Assembly: GCA_903928285.1 (NCBI GenBank)
Contig: CAIYQH010000223.1
Coordinates: forward strand, 1 to 11,768
DNA length: 11,768 nt
Reading direction: 5' to 3'
Source of the DNA: an uncultured Bacteroidales bacterium
GTDB lineage: Bacteria; Bacteroidota; Bacteroidia; Bacteroidales; FEN-979
Part shown: in pieces, positions 1 through 6,972 of the stretch
Layout of the letters: the number at the start of each line of letters is the position of its first letter
Numbering within the stretch: position 1 is the first letter of the stretch
The notes under the pieces: generated by a model
Databases searched by the model: none
What the model saw: only the letters and a program-made list of their open reading frames with translations
What the model was told of the DNA's origin: nothing
Program-made: the position numbers and the translations under genes

Positions 1-359
1 ATCTGTACATGAACGGGCCGGAGATATTCAACTTTACCATAGAAAGCGTTCCCGGCCTCGTTAGTTCGGTGCTTCAGAAAAACAACCTGTCGCTCGAAGA
101 GATCGATTATGTGATTTTTCACCAGGCCAATAAATACATGCTTGAATACCTGAGGAAAAAAATGAAAATACCAACGGAGAAATACCATAACGATATACTT
201 CTTACCGGCAATACTGTTTCGTCTACAATTCCTATCAGCCTGAAGGATTGTATGGACAAAAGGACCATTCAGCCCGGCGACAAAGTCTTGCTTGCCGGAT
301 TTGGCGTTGGTTATTCCTGGGGAGCTGTTGTCCTTGATATCGTTTTCCAGGAAAAATAA
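1..359 (+). CDS. 3-oxoacyl-ACP synthase III (FabH-like), C-terminal part
   Basis: The gene enters from the left edge. Its frame is open from base 3 and ends at TAA 357-359, leaving about 119 C-terminal residues. KAS III enzymes condense a short acyl-CoA with malonyl-ACP to start an acyl chain, using a Cys-His-Asn triad. The His of FHQAN (near base 120) and the Asn of TGNTVSSTIP (near base 209) are present. The catalytic Cys would lie upstream, outside the window. The terminal glycine-rich stretch AGFGVGYSWGAVVL is also typical of the family. The gene is followed 50 bases later by an acyl carrier protein and then a FabG-like reductase, which suggests a dedicated acyl-making unit rather than the housekeeping fabH; this last point is inference. 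The ATG at base 9 is internal, not the start. Confidence 0.9.
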   Translation, partial: LYMNGPEIFNFTIESVPGLVSSVLQKNNLSLEEIDYVIFHQANKYMLEYLRKKMKIPTEKYHNDILLTGNTVSSTIPISLKDCMDKRTIQPGDKVLLAGFGVGYSWGAVVLDIVFQEK

Positions 360-409
360 CAGAATTTAATTTGTATTTTTACTCAATTTATCACCAAGAA
401 ACCAACATC

Positions 410-643
410 ATGGAAAAGAAAGTTTTTATTGAGAAGTTCCGGGAAGCGCTTGAAATCAACAGTCTCACACTGGATGAGAATACACCTTTGAAATCCATCG
501 ACGGTTATGACTCCATGTCGGTAATGGCCACCATAGCCCTTGTCGATGAACTCTTCTCGAAAAGGCTTACCGCCAAACAACTTGCCGAAGTGAGTACTAT
601 TAAAAACCTTATGGAACTCATCGGCACTGATAATTTCAGTTAA
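410..643 (+). CDS. Free-standing acyl carrier protein
   Basis: This encodes a 77-residue acyl carrier protein. The ATG at 410 is chosen because the protein then starts with the usual MEKK-type helix; a TTG at 371 would add 13 unlikely residues. The segment GYDSMSVM holds the expected phosphopantetheine attachment site, Ser35, in a DSM motif where housekeeping ACPs usually have DSL. Acidic residues around it (DENTPL, DELF) fit the fold. It would carry the growing acyl chain for the flanking KAS III and reductase. Its stop codon overlaps the ATG of the next gene by one base (TAATG), so the two are probably translationally coupled. The DSM motif and the neighbours suggest a specialised ACP and not the AcpP of fatty-acid synthesis, but the true partner enzymes are not visible here. 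Confidence 0.88.
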   Translation: MEKKVFIEKFREALEINSLTLDENTPLKSIDGYDSMSVMATIALVDELFSKRLTAKQLAEVSTIKNLMELIGTDNFS

Positions 644-1413
644 TGATTTCAATGGACGGGCAGTTCTCCTTACAGGGTAAAAATATTCTCATATCGGGAG
701 CATCCTCCGGGATCGGCCGATGTGTAGCTGTTTTTTGCAGCAGGGCAGGGGCTAATATCCTGATGCTCGGCAGAAATGAAAAAACGCTCAACGAAACCCT
801 GGGCATGCTTGAACCGGCAAGTCATGCACTGGCGGTGGTAGACCTCAATGATTTTTCTTCCTATAGTGATGTCATTGCCCCCTTTGTTGAGAATACCGGT
901 AAAATATATGGTATTGTCCATTCTGCCGGTATCGAATTCTCGGGCCCCTATAACCTTACCAAACCCCTGAATTTTCAGACTGTTTTCAATATCAATGCGG
1001 TTGCCGGGTTTGAACTGGCCAGGATCGTCGCTTCAAAATTTTCAGATCCCGTTTCCGGTGGAAGTTATGTGTTTATCAGTTCTATCAGGGCTCTTTTCGG
1101 CGTCGAATTTGCCACGGCATATTCAGCTTCAAAGGGGGCCGTGATTGCAGCTTCGCGTTCGCTCGCGCTGGAGCTCGCAAAGAAACATATCAGGGTTAAT
1201 ACGATCTCACCTTCGCTGGTTCTCACTCCCCTGCTTGAAAAATACTTTGAGTCTCTTCCTGACGATACGATCAGGAAGATGAAAGAACAGCATCCCCTCG
1301 GCTTCGGAATGCCCGAAGACGTTGCCAATGCCTGTATCTACCTTCTCTCTGATGCCAGCCGCTGGATGACCGGTAACAACATTATCCTTGATGGAGGATA
1401 TTCTGTTCGTTAG
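643..1413 (+). CDS. SDR-family oxidoreductase, FabG-like 3-oxoacyl-ACP reductase
   Basis: This is a 256-residue classical short-chain dehydrogenase/reductase of normal length. The Rossmann nucleotide-binding motif SGASSGIG is at residues 18-25. HSAG (93-96) replaces the usual NAG motif. Asn118, Ser146/147, Tyr160 and Lys164 form the expected catalytic set (YSASK), followed by RVNTISPSLVLTP and a C-terminal LDGGYSVR, both standard for FabG-like enzymes. The likely reaction is NAD(P)H-dependent reduction of a 3-oxoacyl group on the neighbouring ACP, giving a 3-hydroxyacyl chain; the substrate is inferred from context only. The start at 643 overlaps the ACP stop, and a second in-frame ATG at 652 is an alternative. 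It could also be a sugar or small-molecule dehydrogenase, because the SDR fold alone does not set the substrate. Confidence 0.85.
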   Translation: MISMDGQFSLQGKNILISGASSGIGRCVAVFCSRAGANILMLGRNEKTLNETLGMLEPASHALAVVDLNDFSSYSDVIAPFVENTGKIYGIVHSAGIEFSGPYNLTKPLNFQTVFNINAVAGFELARIVASKFSDPVSGGSYVFISSIRALFGVEFATAYSASKGAVIAASRSLALELAKKHIRVNTISPSLVLTPLLEKYFESLPDDTIRKMKEQHPLGFGMPEDVANACIYLLSDASRWMTGNNIILDGGYSVR

Positions 1414-1543
1414 CCTTTGGTATGCGGAGCCTGACCAAAGAGATAACAAAATCATTTTAGGATAGCCAGATTATTCCTGCAGGGAATGATCAAAAGGTGG
1501 TGTTTTTCCAGGCAGTTTTCTGTCAGAATCAATAAAAATAGCG

Positions 1544-1551
1544 TACCTTTA
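1544..1551 (+). promoter_or_regulatory. Possible Bacteroidota-type -7 box
   Basis: TACCTTTA matches the Bacteroidota TAnnTTTG -7 element at all but the last base and follows an AT-rich stretch (aataaaaata). No clear TTG is seen at the -33 position. It would start a leader of roughly 110 bases for the large secreted protein gene at 1669. The rest of the 255-base gap after the reductase gene shows only weak inverted repeats without a T-run, such as CTTTGGT/ACCAAAG at 1415-1421 and 1434-1440, so no terminator is called. Confidence 0.35.
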
Positions 1552-1646
1552 CCCATCGCAACCACACAATGATCTTTTCCGTGTCTGATTGGTTTTTTAA
1601 GGAGAAAAAGTTAGAGGATAGGGGCAGGTATAGAGACCGGTTCCGG

Positions 1647-1658
1647 ATTACCGGTAAT
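1647..1658. other. Perfect 12-base palindrome before the TTG start
   Basis: ATTACCGGTAAT is a perfect 12-base inverted repeat that ends 10 bases before the TTG start at 1669. A related ACCGGT occurs at 1636-1641. It lies where a ribosome would bind, so it could be an operator half-site pair or an mRNA structure. It may also be chance, since no second copy of the full palindrome was noticed in the window. Confidence 0.3.
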
Positions 1659-1668
1659 TCGTTCTGAC

Positions 1669-4600
1669 TTGAAAAAAAATCTATACATCCCAGTACTCCT
1701 TATGACCCTGTTTTTCAGCGGCCATGGCCAGTCCGTCACCAACAGCGGCACCGATTTCTGGATTGCCTTCCCGCCAAACACGAGCCTTTCGGCCACTTTG
1801 TCGCTTTTTATATCTTCTGCCACTGCTACCAGCGGACAGGTACAGTCGGCCTACCCGGGGGTGAACCAAAGTTTCAGCGTTGTTCCCGGTGTAGTCACCC
1901 ACTTCACAGTCCCCAGTGGTGTAGCCCTTTCGCCGGGTACCGAGAACAAGGGGATTCATGTAACGTCGAACGACCCGGTTTCGGTTTACGGTCTCAACGA
2001 GTACAACATGTCGACCGATGCCTACATGGCCCTGCCCACCAATGCCCTGGGCATGGATTACCGAATCGTAAACTACCTGTGCTCGATCCCCAATCTTGCA
2101 ACCGCCATCAGTGTTGTGGCGACGCAGGATGGCACCAGTGTTTCGATATGGAACCACCAGACAAACGCGACGACCAATATCACCCTCAACACGGGGCAGA
2201 CCTATTATATCAGGGATCCTGTCTCGATGCATGAACTTACAGGGTCAAGGGTCCAGGCAAACCATCCCGTGGCCGTTTTCGGCTCCAATGAAGCCACAAT
2301 TATCCCTTTATTTTGCAGCGCAGCCGACCATATCATTGAAGAGATGTTCCCCTATTATTCGTGGGGTAAAAATTTCGTAACCGCCTTTCTGGCCGGAAGG
2401 GACAACAGCGGCGACTATTTCAGGATCGTGGCGGCGGATAACGCCACGGCCATCACCATCAACGGCACACCGGTCGCAACCATCAATGCAGGTGGTTTTT
2501 ACGAGACCACCCTGACCGGGTATAACCAGATCACTACCTCAAACCCGGTGATGGTGGCCCAGTTTGCTAAAAGTGCCACCTGTGCCGGCAATCTCGGCGA
2601 TCCTTTTATGATGCTGATCCCGCCAATGGACCAGTTCCTGACTAACTACACCATTTGCAATGTAACCATGGCCCAGTTGACCGAGGTGCAGCACTTTGTC
2701 AACGTGCTCGCGCCCGGCAATGCCCTGGGAACCATATACCAGGATGGGGCGCTGATCCCGGCAGGCGCTTTTGTCCAGATCGGAACCAGCAATTATTACG
2801 CGGCACAGCAACCCATGACAGGCGGGTCGCATACTTTTGTGAGCACGATTCCTTTCGGCGTCTTTGTTTATGGCTGGGCCTATGCCGAATCATACGGGTA
2901 CCCGGGCGGAATGTCGCTGGCACCCATCGTATCCGTCGACTCCATCACCCTGCTGCCTGATACCGCCTACGGGCAACTCAATGTCACCAGCGTGTGCCTG
3001 ACCGCCAACGTCAAAGACAACCTCAGCAACAATGTCGCGGGAGCCCTGGTCAATTTTCATGTAGGCGGGATCTATCCCCTCCTGGGAACTGCCTATACCG
3101 ATGTGTCCGGCAACGCCCAGTATTGCTATACCCAGACAGGCACGATACCCGGGACGGATTATGTTTACGCCCAGGTTCTCAGCATCAAATCAGATTCATC
3201 GGTGGTCTTCTGGAACAACGGAAATCCCTGCATAAACCCTACCAGCGGTGGAACCATCGGAGGAGACCAGAGCGGCTGCGGAAGCTTTTCTCCTGCTGCG
3301 CTGACCAATATCCAGCTCCCTTCCGGTGAGTCGGGGACACTCGAGTTCAAATGGCAGGAATCGACAACAAGCGGAACAACCGGCTTTGCCGATATTCCCG
3401 CGAGCAATTCCCTGTCTTACACCCCCGGGCCAATTTCGCAGACCACCTGGTACAGGCGGATCGCCAGGGTTGACTGCAAAACCAGCTGGGCCCAGGCTGC
3501 GGCATCAAATACGGGTGTTGCAACCGTCAATATCCTCCTGCCGGTTTCGGTCACGATATCAGCTTCAGTCAATGACATTTGTTCCGGAACATCCGTAACC
3601 TTCACGGCAACCCCCGGAAACGGAGGAACGCTGCCTGGCTACCAATGGAAAATCAATGCAAGCAATGCAAACAATGCAAACAATGCAAGCTATGTATATA
3701 TTCCGGCGGATGGCGATGTGGTCACCTGCGATCTGATCTCGTCCGAGACCTGCACCACAGGCAACCCGGCAACATCCACCCCGGTGGTAATGACGGTCCA
3801 TCCCAACCTGCCGGTAACAGTGTCGGTTTCGTCATCGCAAAACCCTATATGCGCGGGTACCCCGGTGACCTTTACGGCAACCGCCGGATATGGGGGAACC
3901 CTACCGGCCTATCAATGGAAAATCAATGCAGGCAACGCAAACAATGCAAACAATGCAAGCTATGTATATATTCCGGCGGATGGCGATGTGGTTGCCTGTG
4001 TACTTACCTCTTCAGAAACCTGCGCCACCGGCAACCCGGCAACCTCCTCCCCGGTCGCCATGACGGTCCGCAATAACCCCGTGGTCACCTTTTCACCCTG
4101 TTTTGATACGATTACTGTCACCGGGGCCAAACCCATCCGGCTGCGGGGCGGGTTTCCCACGGGAGGAACCTATTCAGGAACCGGGGTCCTTGCAGGGTTT
4201 TACAATCCTGCTCTCGCCGGACCGGGAACACATGTGATATCCTTTACCTATACGAATGTGGCATCGTGTGCAGCTTCTGCCAGCTCCTGTATTCACCAGT
4301 ACCCGGTTTCAGCCTTTACCTGTGGCAATGTTCTCACCGACATCCGCGATGGGATGACATACCCGACTGTCCAATTCGGCAACCAATGCTGGATGGCCTC
4401 AAACCTGGATTTTGGGACCCAGATTCCTGACATCATACCACAGTCTGACAACTGCATCGCTGAAAAGTACAGATCTCCGTTGCCTGCTACGCCACACCCC
4501 ACCTTCTATCAGTGGGACGAACTTATGCGTTACGACAATACGGAGGCATCCCAGGGCTTTTGCCCTCCGGGATGGCATATTCCCACAGCCGGTGAGTGGG

Positions 4601-4881
4601 ACGCCCTGTTGATCTTTAATACCGGCGCTGGCCAGGCCGGCGGACCGATGAAGGACCTGCTGCTGGTCCACGGGTTTTTTTCATACCAGCCGGGTTTTCT
4701 CTACCTGAACCACTCCTGGGCATTCACCATGGGACTTTATGCAGGTTCTATGTATTGGACTTCGACATCCTCCGGCGCGGAGCGTGCAATTTCACGTGGA
4801 CTTAATGAGTTTAACCCGAGTGTCGCCATGTATGCTTCATCACGGGGAAACGCTTTTTCAGTGAGGTGTTTGAAGGACTGA
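1669..4881 (+). CDS. Secreted mosaic protein: IgGFc-binding-like, Ig-like repeats, FISUMP domain
   Basis: This encodes 1070 residues from a TTG start. No in-frame ATG exists between the upstream TAG (1612-1614) and this codon, and only this start gives a full signal peptide (MKKN followed by a hydrophobic stretch to about GHGQ, residues 1-21, with no lipobox). Residues about 25-420 resemble the IgGFc-binding N-terminal domain family (NSGTDFWIAFPPN, VYGLNEY). About 425-520 look like an invasin-type Ig domain (VCLTANVKDN, GALVNFHVGG). About 523-624 are another Ig/PKD-like unit. Residues 625-800 are two near-identical Ig-like repeats, and about 803-884 another Ig-like unit. Residues 885-1070 are a FISUMP domain (DIRDG, WMASNL, CPPGWHIPTAGEW, FSVRCLKD). 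No type IX secretion C-terminal sorting domain is evident, because the protein ends in FISUMP. It is probably cell-surface or secreted and perhaps adhesive; the ligand is unknown. It appears monocistronic. Confidence 0.88.
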   Translation: MKKNLYIPVLLMTLFFSGHGQSVTNSGTDFWIAFPPNTSLSATLSLFISSATATSGQVQSAYPGVNQSFSVVPGVVTHFTVPSGVALSPGTENKGIHVTSNDPVSVYGLNEYNMSTDAYMALPTNALGMDYRIVNYLCSIPNLATAISVVATQDGTSVSIWNHQTNATTNITLNTGQTYYIRDPVSMHELTGSRVQANHPVAVFGSNEATIIPLFCSAADHIIEEMFPYYSWGKNFVTAFLAGRDNSGDYFRIVAADNATAITINGTPVATINAGGFYETTLTGYNQITTSNPVMVAQFAKSATCAGNLGDPFMMLIPPMDQFLTNYTICNVTMAQLTEVQHFVNVLAPGNALGTIYQDGALIPAGAFVQIGTSNYYAAQQPMTGGSHTFVSTIPFGVFVYGWAYAESYGYPGGMSLAPIVSVDSITLLPDTAYGQLNVTSVCLTANVKDNLSNNVAGALVNFHVGGIYPLLGTAYTDVSGNAQYCYTQTGTIPGTDYVYAQVLSIKSDSSVVFWNNGNPCINPTSGGTIGGDQSGCGSFSPAALTNIQLPSGESGTLEFKWQESTTSGTTGFADIPASNSLSYTPGPISQTTWYRRIARVDCKTSWAQAAASNTGVATVNILLPVSVTISASVNDICSGTSVTFTATPGNGGTLPGYQWKINASNANNANNASYVYIPADGDVVTCDLISSETCTTGNPATSTPVVMTVHPNLPVTVSVSSSQNPICAGTPVTFTATAGYGGTLPAYQWKINAGNANNANNASYVYIPADGDVVACVLTSSETCATGNPATSSPVAMTVRNNPVVTFSPCFDTITVTGAKPIRLRGGFPTGGTYSGTGVLAGFYNPALAGPGTHVISFTYTNVASCAASASSCIHQYPVSAFTCGNVLTDIRDGMTYPTVQFGNQCWMASNLDFGTQIPDIIPQSDNCIAEKYRSPLPATPHPTFYQWDELMRYDNTEASQGFCPPGWHIPTAGEWDALLIFNTGAGQAGGPMKDLLLVHGFFSYQPGFLYLNHSWAFTMGLYAGSMYWTSTSSGAERAISRGLNEFNPSVAMYASSRGNAFSVRCLKD
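3541..4068 (+). repeat. Tandem Ig-like repeats within the mosaic protein gene
   Basis: Two direct repeats lie at 3541-3810 and 3811-4068, in register at a 270-base offset. Each encodes about 88 residues beginning PV(S/T)V and containing GTLP, YQWKINA, YVYIPADGDVV, SSETC and GNPATS. Bases 3667-3722 and 3937-3992 are identical over 56 positions, including synonymous sites, while the flanks have diverged. This suggests a recent duplication or local gene conversion. Confidence 0.9.
3655..3690 (+). repeat. Four 9-base units (AATGCAAAC type)
   Basis: There are four consecutive 9-base units: aatgcaagc, aatgcaaac, aatgcaaac and aatgcaagc. They encode residues 663-674, NAS-NAN-NAN-NAS. The same array, slightly more diverged in its first two units, occurs 270 bases downstream at 3925-3960. 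The unit is a multiple of three, so gain or loss of copies keeps the frame. Confidence 0.9.
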
Positions 4882-4889
4882 ACAGGTAG

Positions 4890-5108
4890 CTCGATAAGGA
4901 GAATTACCATGCCGCCATCCTTGTTTTTACAATCAATGTAACCGTGTCGCCCGGTTCCTGGAATTCCTATGACAGGCTGGCCTCTGCCTGCATGAAGAAC
5001 AAACAAAATGCACAGGCAATGACAAATTACGAAAAAACAGTAGCTTTGAATCCCGATAACCAGCACGGGAAACAACAAATAGTATTGCTGAAAAACCAGT
5101 TGAAATAA
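4890..5108 (+). pseudogene. Relic of a TPR-type C-terminal tail of a hydrolase
   Basis: A frame with no stop runs from after TAG 4887-4889 to TAA 5106-5108, about 72 codons with no plausible start at its head. Its translation includes DKENYHAAI, SWNSYDRLA, AMTNYEKTVALNPDN and ends LLKNQLK. This follows the tail found at the C-terminus of many Bacteroidota serine hydrolases and beta-lactamase-like proteins (pattern: YPNSWN-YDSLGEAY, then NYEKSLELNPxN). The likeness begins within about 10 bases of the preceding gene's stop codon, so the 5' part of the parent gene (catalytic domain and start) has been lost. Residues usually conserved are eroded, for example ASACM where GEAYM is expected. A short translated protein from an internal start is possible but unlikely. 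The identification rests on remembered family patterns. Confidence 0.65.
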
Positions 5109-5113
5109 CCCTT

Positions 5114-5440
5114 ATGGCCTCTGATAAAAGTTTTGTCGAATTCATCGCTGACCAGGTTGACACTGCCGGACAGATCACCTACAGGCAGATGTTTGGCGAG
5201 TATGCCATTTACTGTAATGCGAAAGTTGTTGCCCTGGTGAGCGACAACCGGCTTTTTGTAAAGCCGACCGAAGCGGGAAGGGCCTTTATTGGCAATGTTA
5301 CCGAAGCTCCGGCATACCCCGGGGCGAAACCAAGTTTTCTGATTGACGACCGGGTTGAAGACCGGGAGTGGATCAGCCACCTGGTCAGGATCACATGCGA
5401 GGAACTGCCCGAACAGAAGATAAAGAAGAGGAAAAAGTGA
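5114..5440 (+). CDS. TfoX N-terminal-domain protein
   Basis: This is a 108-residue protein of the TfoX/Sxy N-terminal domain family, which is normally about 90-110 residues. The signature is YRQMFGEYAIYCN (about residues 23-35), then VALVSDNRLFVKPTEAGRAF and a Lys-rich end (KIKKRKK). In gammaproteobacteria Sxy/TfoX acts in competence regulation, but stand-alone N-domain proteins in other phyla have no settled role, so no competence function is claimed. The start is the ATG at 5114, 5 bases after the upstream relic's stop. The next gene follows in the same direction after 34 bases, so they may be co-transcribed. Confidence 0.82.
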   Translation: MASDKSFVEFIADQVDTAGQITYRQMFGEYAIYCNAKVVALVSDNRLFVKPTEAGRAFIGNVTEAPAYPGAKPSFLIDDRVEDREWISHLVRITCEELPEQKIKKRKK

Positions 5441-5474
5441 GCCCCTGCAGTACGGGCCCGGCCTTCAATATGCC

Positions 5475-5963
5475 ATGATGATAGCACCCGAACAACTGGC
5501 CCGGATGGCCAAAGCAGCCCGGCAGGAGCATGCAGCCCTTGTGAAGCGGCTCTGCGCCACAGGCAGCCGCAGGCTCGACGAGCGGGTACATGCCCTGCAT
5601 GAGGCGGTGTTCGATACACTCAGCTGCCTCGACTGTGCCAACTGCTGCCGCACCCTCGGACCCAGGATAACCGATGCCGACGTGCAGCGGATAGCCGCCT
5701 TCCTGCGCATAAAGCCCTCGGGCTTTGCCGGGCAATACCTCGTGGTGGATGAGGATGGCGACTATATCTTCAGGTCAATGCCCTGCCCCTTCCTGGGCGG
5801 CGATAACTACTGCTCCATTTACGATGTAAGGCCCCGGGCATGCCGCGATTATCCCCATACCGACCGCCCCCGGGTTTACCAGGTGATGGCCCTTACCCTG
5901 AAAAACAGCGCGATCTGCCCGGCGGTCTTTGAGATCCTGGAGCGGTTGAGAAAGGGAGCGTAA
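5475..5963 (+). CDS. YkgJ-family cysteine-cluster protein (zinc/iron chelating)
   Basis: This encodes 162 residues. The Cys-rich cluster CLDCANCC (Cys51, 54, 57, 58) is followed by CPFL (Cys104), YCSIYDVRPRACRDYP (Cys113, Cys123) and a late Cys148. This is the full signature of the YkgJ/UPF0153 family, thought to bind zinc or an iron-sulfur centre; the physiological role is unknown. There is no signal peptide or membrane segment, so it is probably cytoplasmic. Tandem ATGs at 5475 and 5478 leave the start uncertain by one residue. The gene is unusually GC-rich for the window: three hand-counted 60-base lines between 5521 and 5760 give about 62-70% GC. It ends 22 bases from the converging cytochrome gene. 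Confidence 0.87.
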   Translation: MMIAPEQLARMAKAARQEHAALVKRLCATGSRRLDERVHALHEAVFDTLSCLDCANCCRTLGPRITDADVQRIAAFLRIKPSGFAGQYLVVDEDGDYIFRSMPCPFLGGDNYCSIYDVRPRACRDYPHTDRPRVYQVMALTLKNSAICPAVFEILERLRKGA

Positions 5964-5985
5964 CGGGTGAATTGGGAAAACAGTC

Positions 5986-6972
5986 TCATCTCTTTTTGGC
6001 AGGAATGAAAACCGTGACCTCATTTTTTACAGGCCTTAGCGTTTTGAGATAAGTAAAAATTGCTGTAAGGTCCTCATCTGTCATGCCGCCATACATAGTC
6101 CAGGGCATGATGGAATTAAAACTTCCGGGTTTAAGATGCGTATGCACTGTTGCCGAATCTGAATGCATCCTGAAATAATGAATGAACATCTCGTCTTTCA
6201 AAGCGCCTATCCCGGTTTCTTCATCAGGGGTAATATTGCTGGATCGTACGATTGAGCCGTCGGGGAATGGAAATTCCCTGCCTCCGCTGAATTCAGCTCC
6301 GGCAACCAACCTGCCGTTTTTGATTGGAGAATGGCAATCAACGCACGCTGCAGCGGTCACAAGGTATTTCCCATAAGCTGCAACCTTGATTTTTAGAGGA
6401 AGCTTCGTCAAATTCGATTTATGCGGCAGTGTATTGATGATAAAATTCATAGGAAAATCAGATACGGATTCAGGAACCTTGTTTTTAACCGGGGGCAACG
6501 TGCGCAGGTAGGCAATGATGCTTTTAATGTCCTCCTCATCCATCATTCCGTAATAATGAAACGGCATCACCGGAAATATTGCTTTGCCGTGGCTGGTCAC
6601 TCCTGTCGTTATGGCCCTGAAAAGTTCCCCGTCGGTATGATTCCCAATCTCCTCAGGGGTTATATTTGTGGCATAATAAACTCCGGGGAATCCGAATTTC
6701 CTGTCAAATATTTCACCGCCCATGCCGAAAGTCCCTTCAATCGGTGGACCGCTGAATATAGACCAGTCGCGTTTCGAATGGCAATCGATACAGATTGTCA
6801 CATGTTTTGCCAGGTATTCCCCCCTTGCGACACGGCCGGGAGTAATCTCAACCTTCATATCAGGGGAAGGCCCGACATTTGGCAGGACAAATTTTAAATA
6901 ACAGGCTGCAGCAACTGCAATCAAGATAATAACCACGGCAATTCCCAAAAATATTTTTTTCAACATCTTCAT
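5986..6972 (-). CDS. Membrane-anchored diheme cytochrome c
   Basis: This encodes 328 residues with an N-terminal hydrophobic anchor (about residues 6-28) and two cytochrome c domains. Heme-binding CxxCH motifs are CIDCH (61-65) and CVDCH (210-214). Each domain ends with a similar block carrying the likely Met ligand: VMPFHYYGMMDEED (Met136) and IMPWTMYGGMTDED (Met289), each followed by YL(R/K)TL and PVKN. The two halves therefore look like an internal duplication. It would act in periplasmic electron transfer at the inner membrane; the donor and acceptor are unknown because no oxidase or dehydrogenase subunit lies next to it. Class I diheme subunits of alcohol and sugar dehydrogenases have this layout. 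The segment VAAAC at the end of the anchor resembles a weak lipobox, so a lipoprotein is an alternative. It is alone on the minus strand. Confidence 0.88.
   Translation of the reverse strand: MKMLKKIFLGIAVVIILIAVAAACYLKFVLPNVGPSPDMKVEITPGRVARGEYLAKHVTICIDCHSKRDWSIFSGPPIEGTFGMGGEIFDRKFGFPGVYYATNITPEEIGNHTDGELFRAITTGVTSHGKAIFPVMPFHYYGMMDEEDIKSIIAYLRTLPPVKNKVPESVSDFPMNFIINTLPHKSNLTKLPLKIKVAAYGKYLVTAAACVDCHSPIKNGRLVAGAEFSGGREFPFPDGSIVRSSNITPDEETGIGALKDEMFIHYFRMHSDSATVHTHLKPGSFNSIMPWTMYGGMTDEDLTAIFTYLKTLRPVKNEVTVFIPAKKR

Noticed and set aside
1415..1440. Inverted repeat after the reductase gene as a terminator
   Set aside because: CTTTGGT/ACCAAAG has a 12-base loop and no T-run after it, so it was not called.
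1681..2232. 183-codon minus-strand frame inside the large surface protein gene
   Set aside because: It is antisense to a well-supported domain, has no recognisable motif, and arises from the GC-rich composition.
3541..4068. CRISPR-like or satellite array
   Set aside because: There are only two copies, without spacers, in frame within a coding region.
3579..4076. 165-codon plus-strand frame rich in KQCKQCK across the Ig repeats
   Set aside because: It is the 9-base repeat read in another frame; the sense frame encodes coherent Ig-like repeats.
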